A DNA stretch of 64,000 bases from Vespa crabro (Eukaryota; Arthropoda; Insecta; Hymenoptera; Vespidae): positions 12,178,867 to 12,242,866 of the forward strand of contig NC_060957.1 of assembly GCF_910589235.1 (NCBI RefSeq), written 5' to 3'. Made by a program: the position numbers and the translations under genes. A model generated the notes under the pieces. The model was not told the DNA's origin and did no database searches. It saw only the letters and a list, made by a program, of their open reading frames with translations. Within the stretch, counting starts at the first letter, position 1. Every line of letters begins with the position of its first letter. Below are positions 63,994 through 64,000 of this stretch, piece after piece.

Positions 63994-64000
63994 GTAAGGC

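Overview
This window is nuclear DNA from an insect, most likely an aculeate hymenopteran (wasp, bee or ant). The basis is AT-rich sequence, small GT-AG introns, very dense (AG)n, (AT)n and poly-T tracts, and insect-type orthologues (windei, cryptocephal/ATF4, Pka-C3, a pickpocket channel). The placement below insect level is inference. There are no rRNA or tRNA genes, no CRISPR array and no prokaryotic operon structure.

Layout. 1-3104 (+): 3' part of a windei/ATF7IP gene, a cofactor of SETDB1-type H3K9 methyltransferases. 6143-7739 (+): an RNF144-type RING-between-RING ubiquitin ligase with a C-terminal membrane anchor. 11104-16617 (-): cryptocephal/ATF4, a stress-response bZIP factor, with an out-of-frame upstream ORF overlapping its start codon. 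18533-20195 (-): a short-chain dehydrogenase of the 17-beta-HSD12/HSDL1 group. 25972-27690 (+): a Golgi carbohydrate (chondroitin-type) sulfotransferase. 33305-36395 (-): a pickpocket DEG/ENaC channel subunit. 37034-41657 (-): the PKA-like kinase Pka-C3/PRKX, which has a 2.65 kb first intron. Exon joins were worked out by hand; the phases close at every internal junction, and the reconstructed proteins have family-typical lengths.

41.7-60 kb holds no gene I can recognise. It is dominated by purine/pyrimidine microsatellites ((GA)n, (GAA)n, (ATC)n, (CGGCA)n and poly-A/T) and is probably 5' flank or intron of neighbouring genes. From about 60.1 kb the sequence becomes GC-richer and promoter-like, with possible non-coding leader exons. 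The window ends in an open reading frame (63738 onward) that stops at a good splice donor and may be the first coding exon of a plus-strand gene lying mostly outside the window.

The genes do not form a pathway; they are ordinary neighbours. The most informative extra signals are the overlapping uORF of ATF4, two perfect long palindromes (17804-17833 and 22846-22881), a mariner-like miniature element (about 21811-21940), a poly-A/poly-T intron in the sulfotransferase gene, and several ATG-less or exon-like open frames in apparently empty DNA. I found no convincing undescribed biological system.
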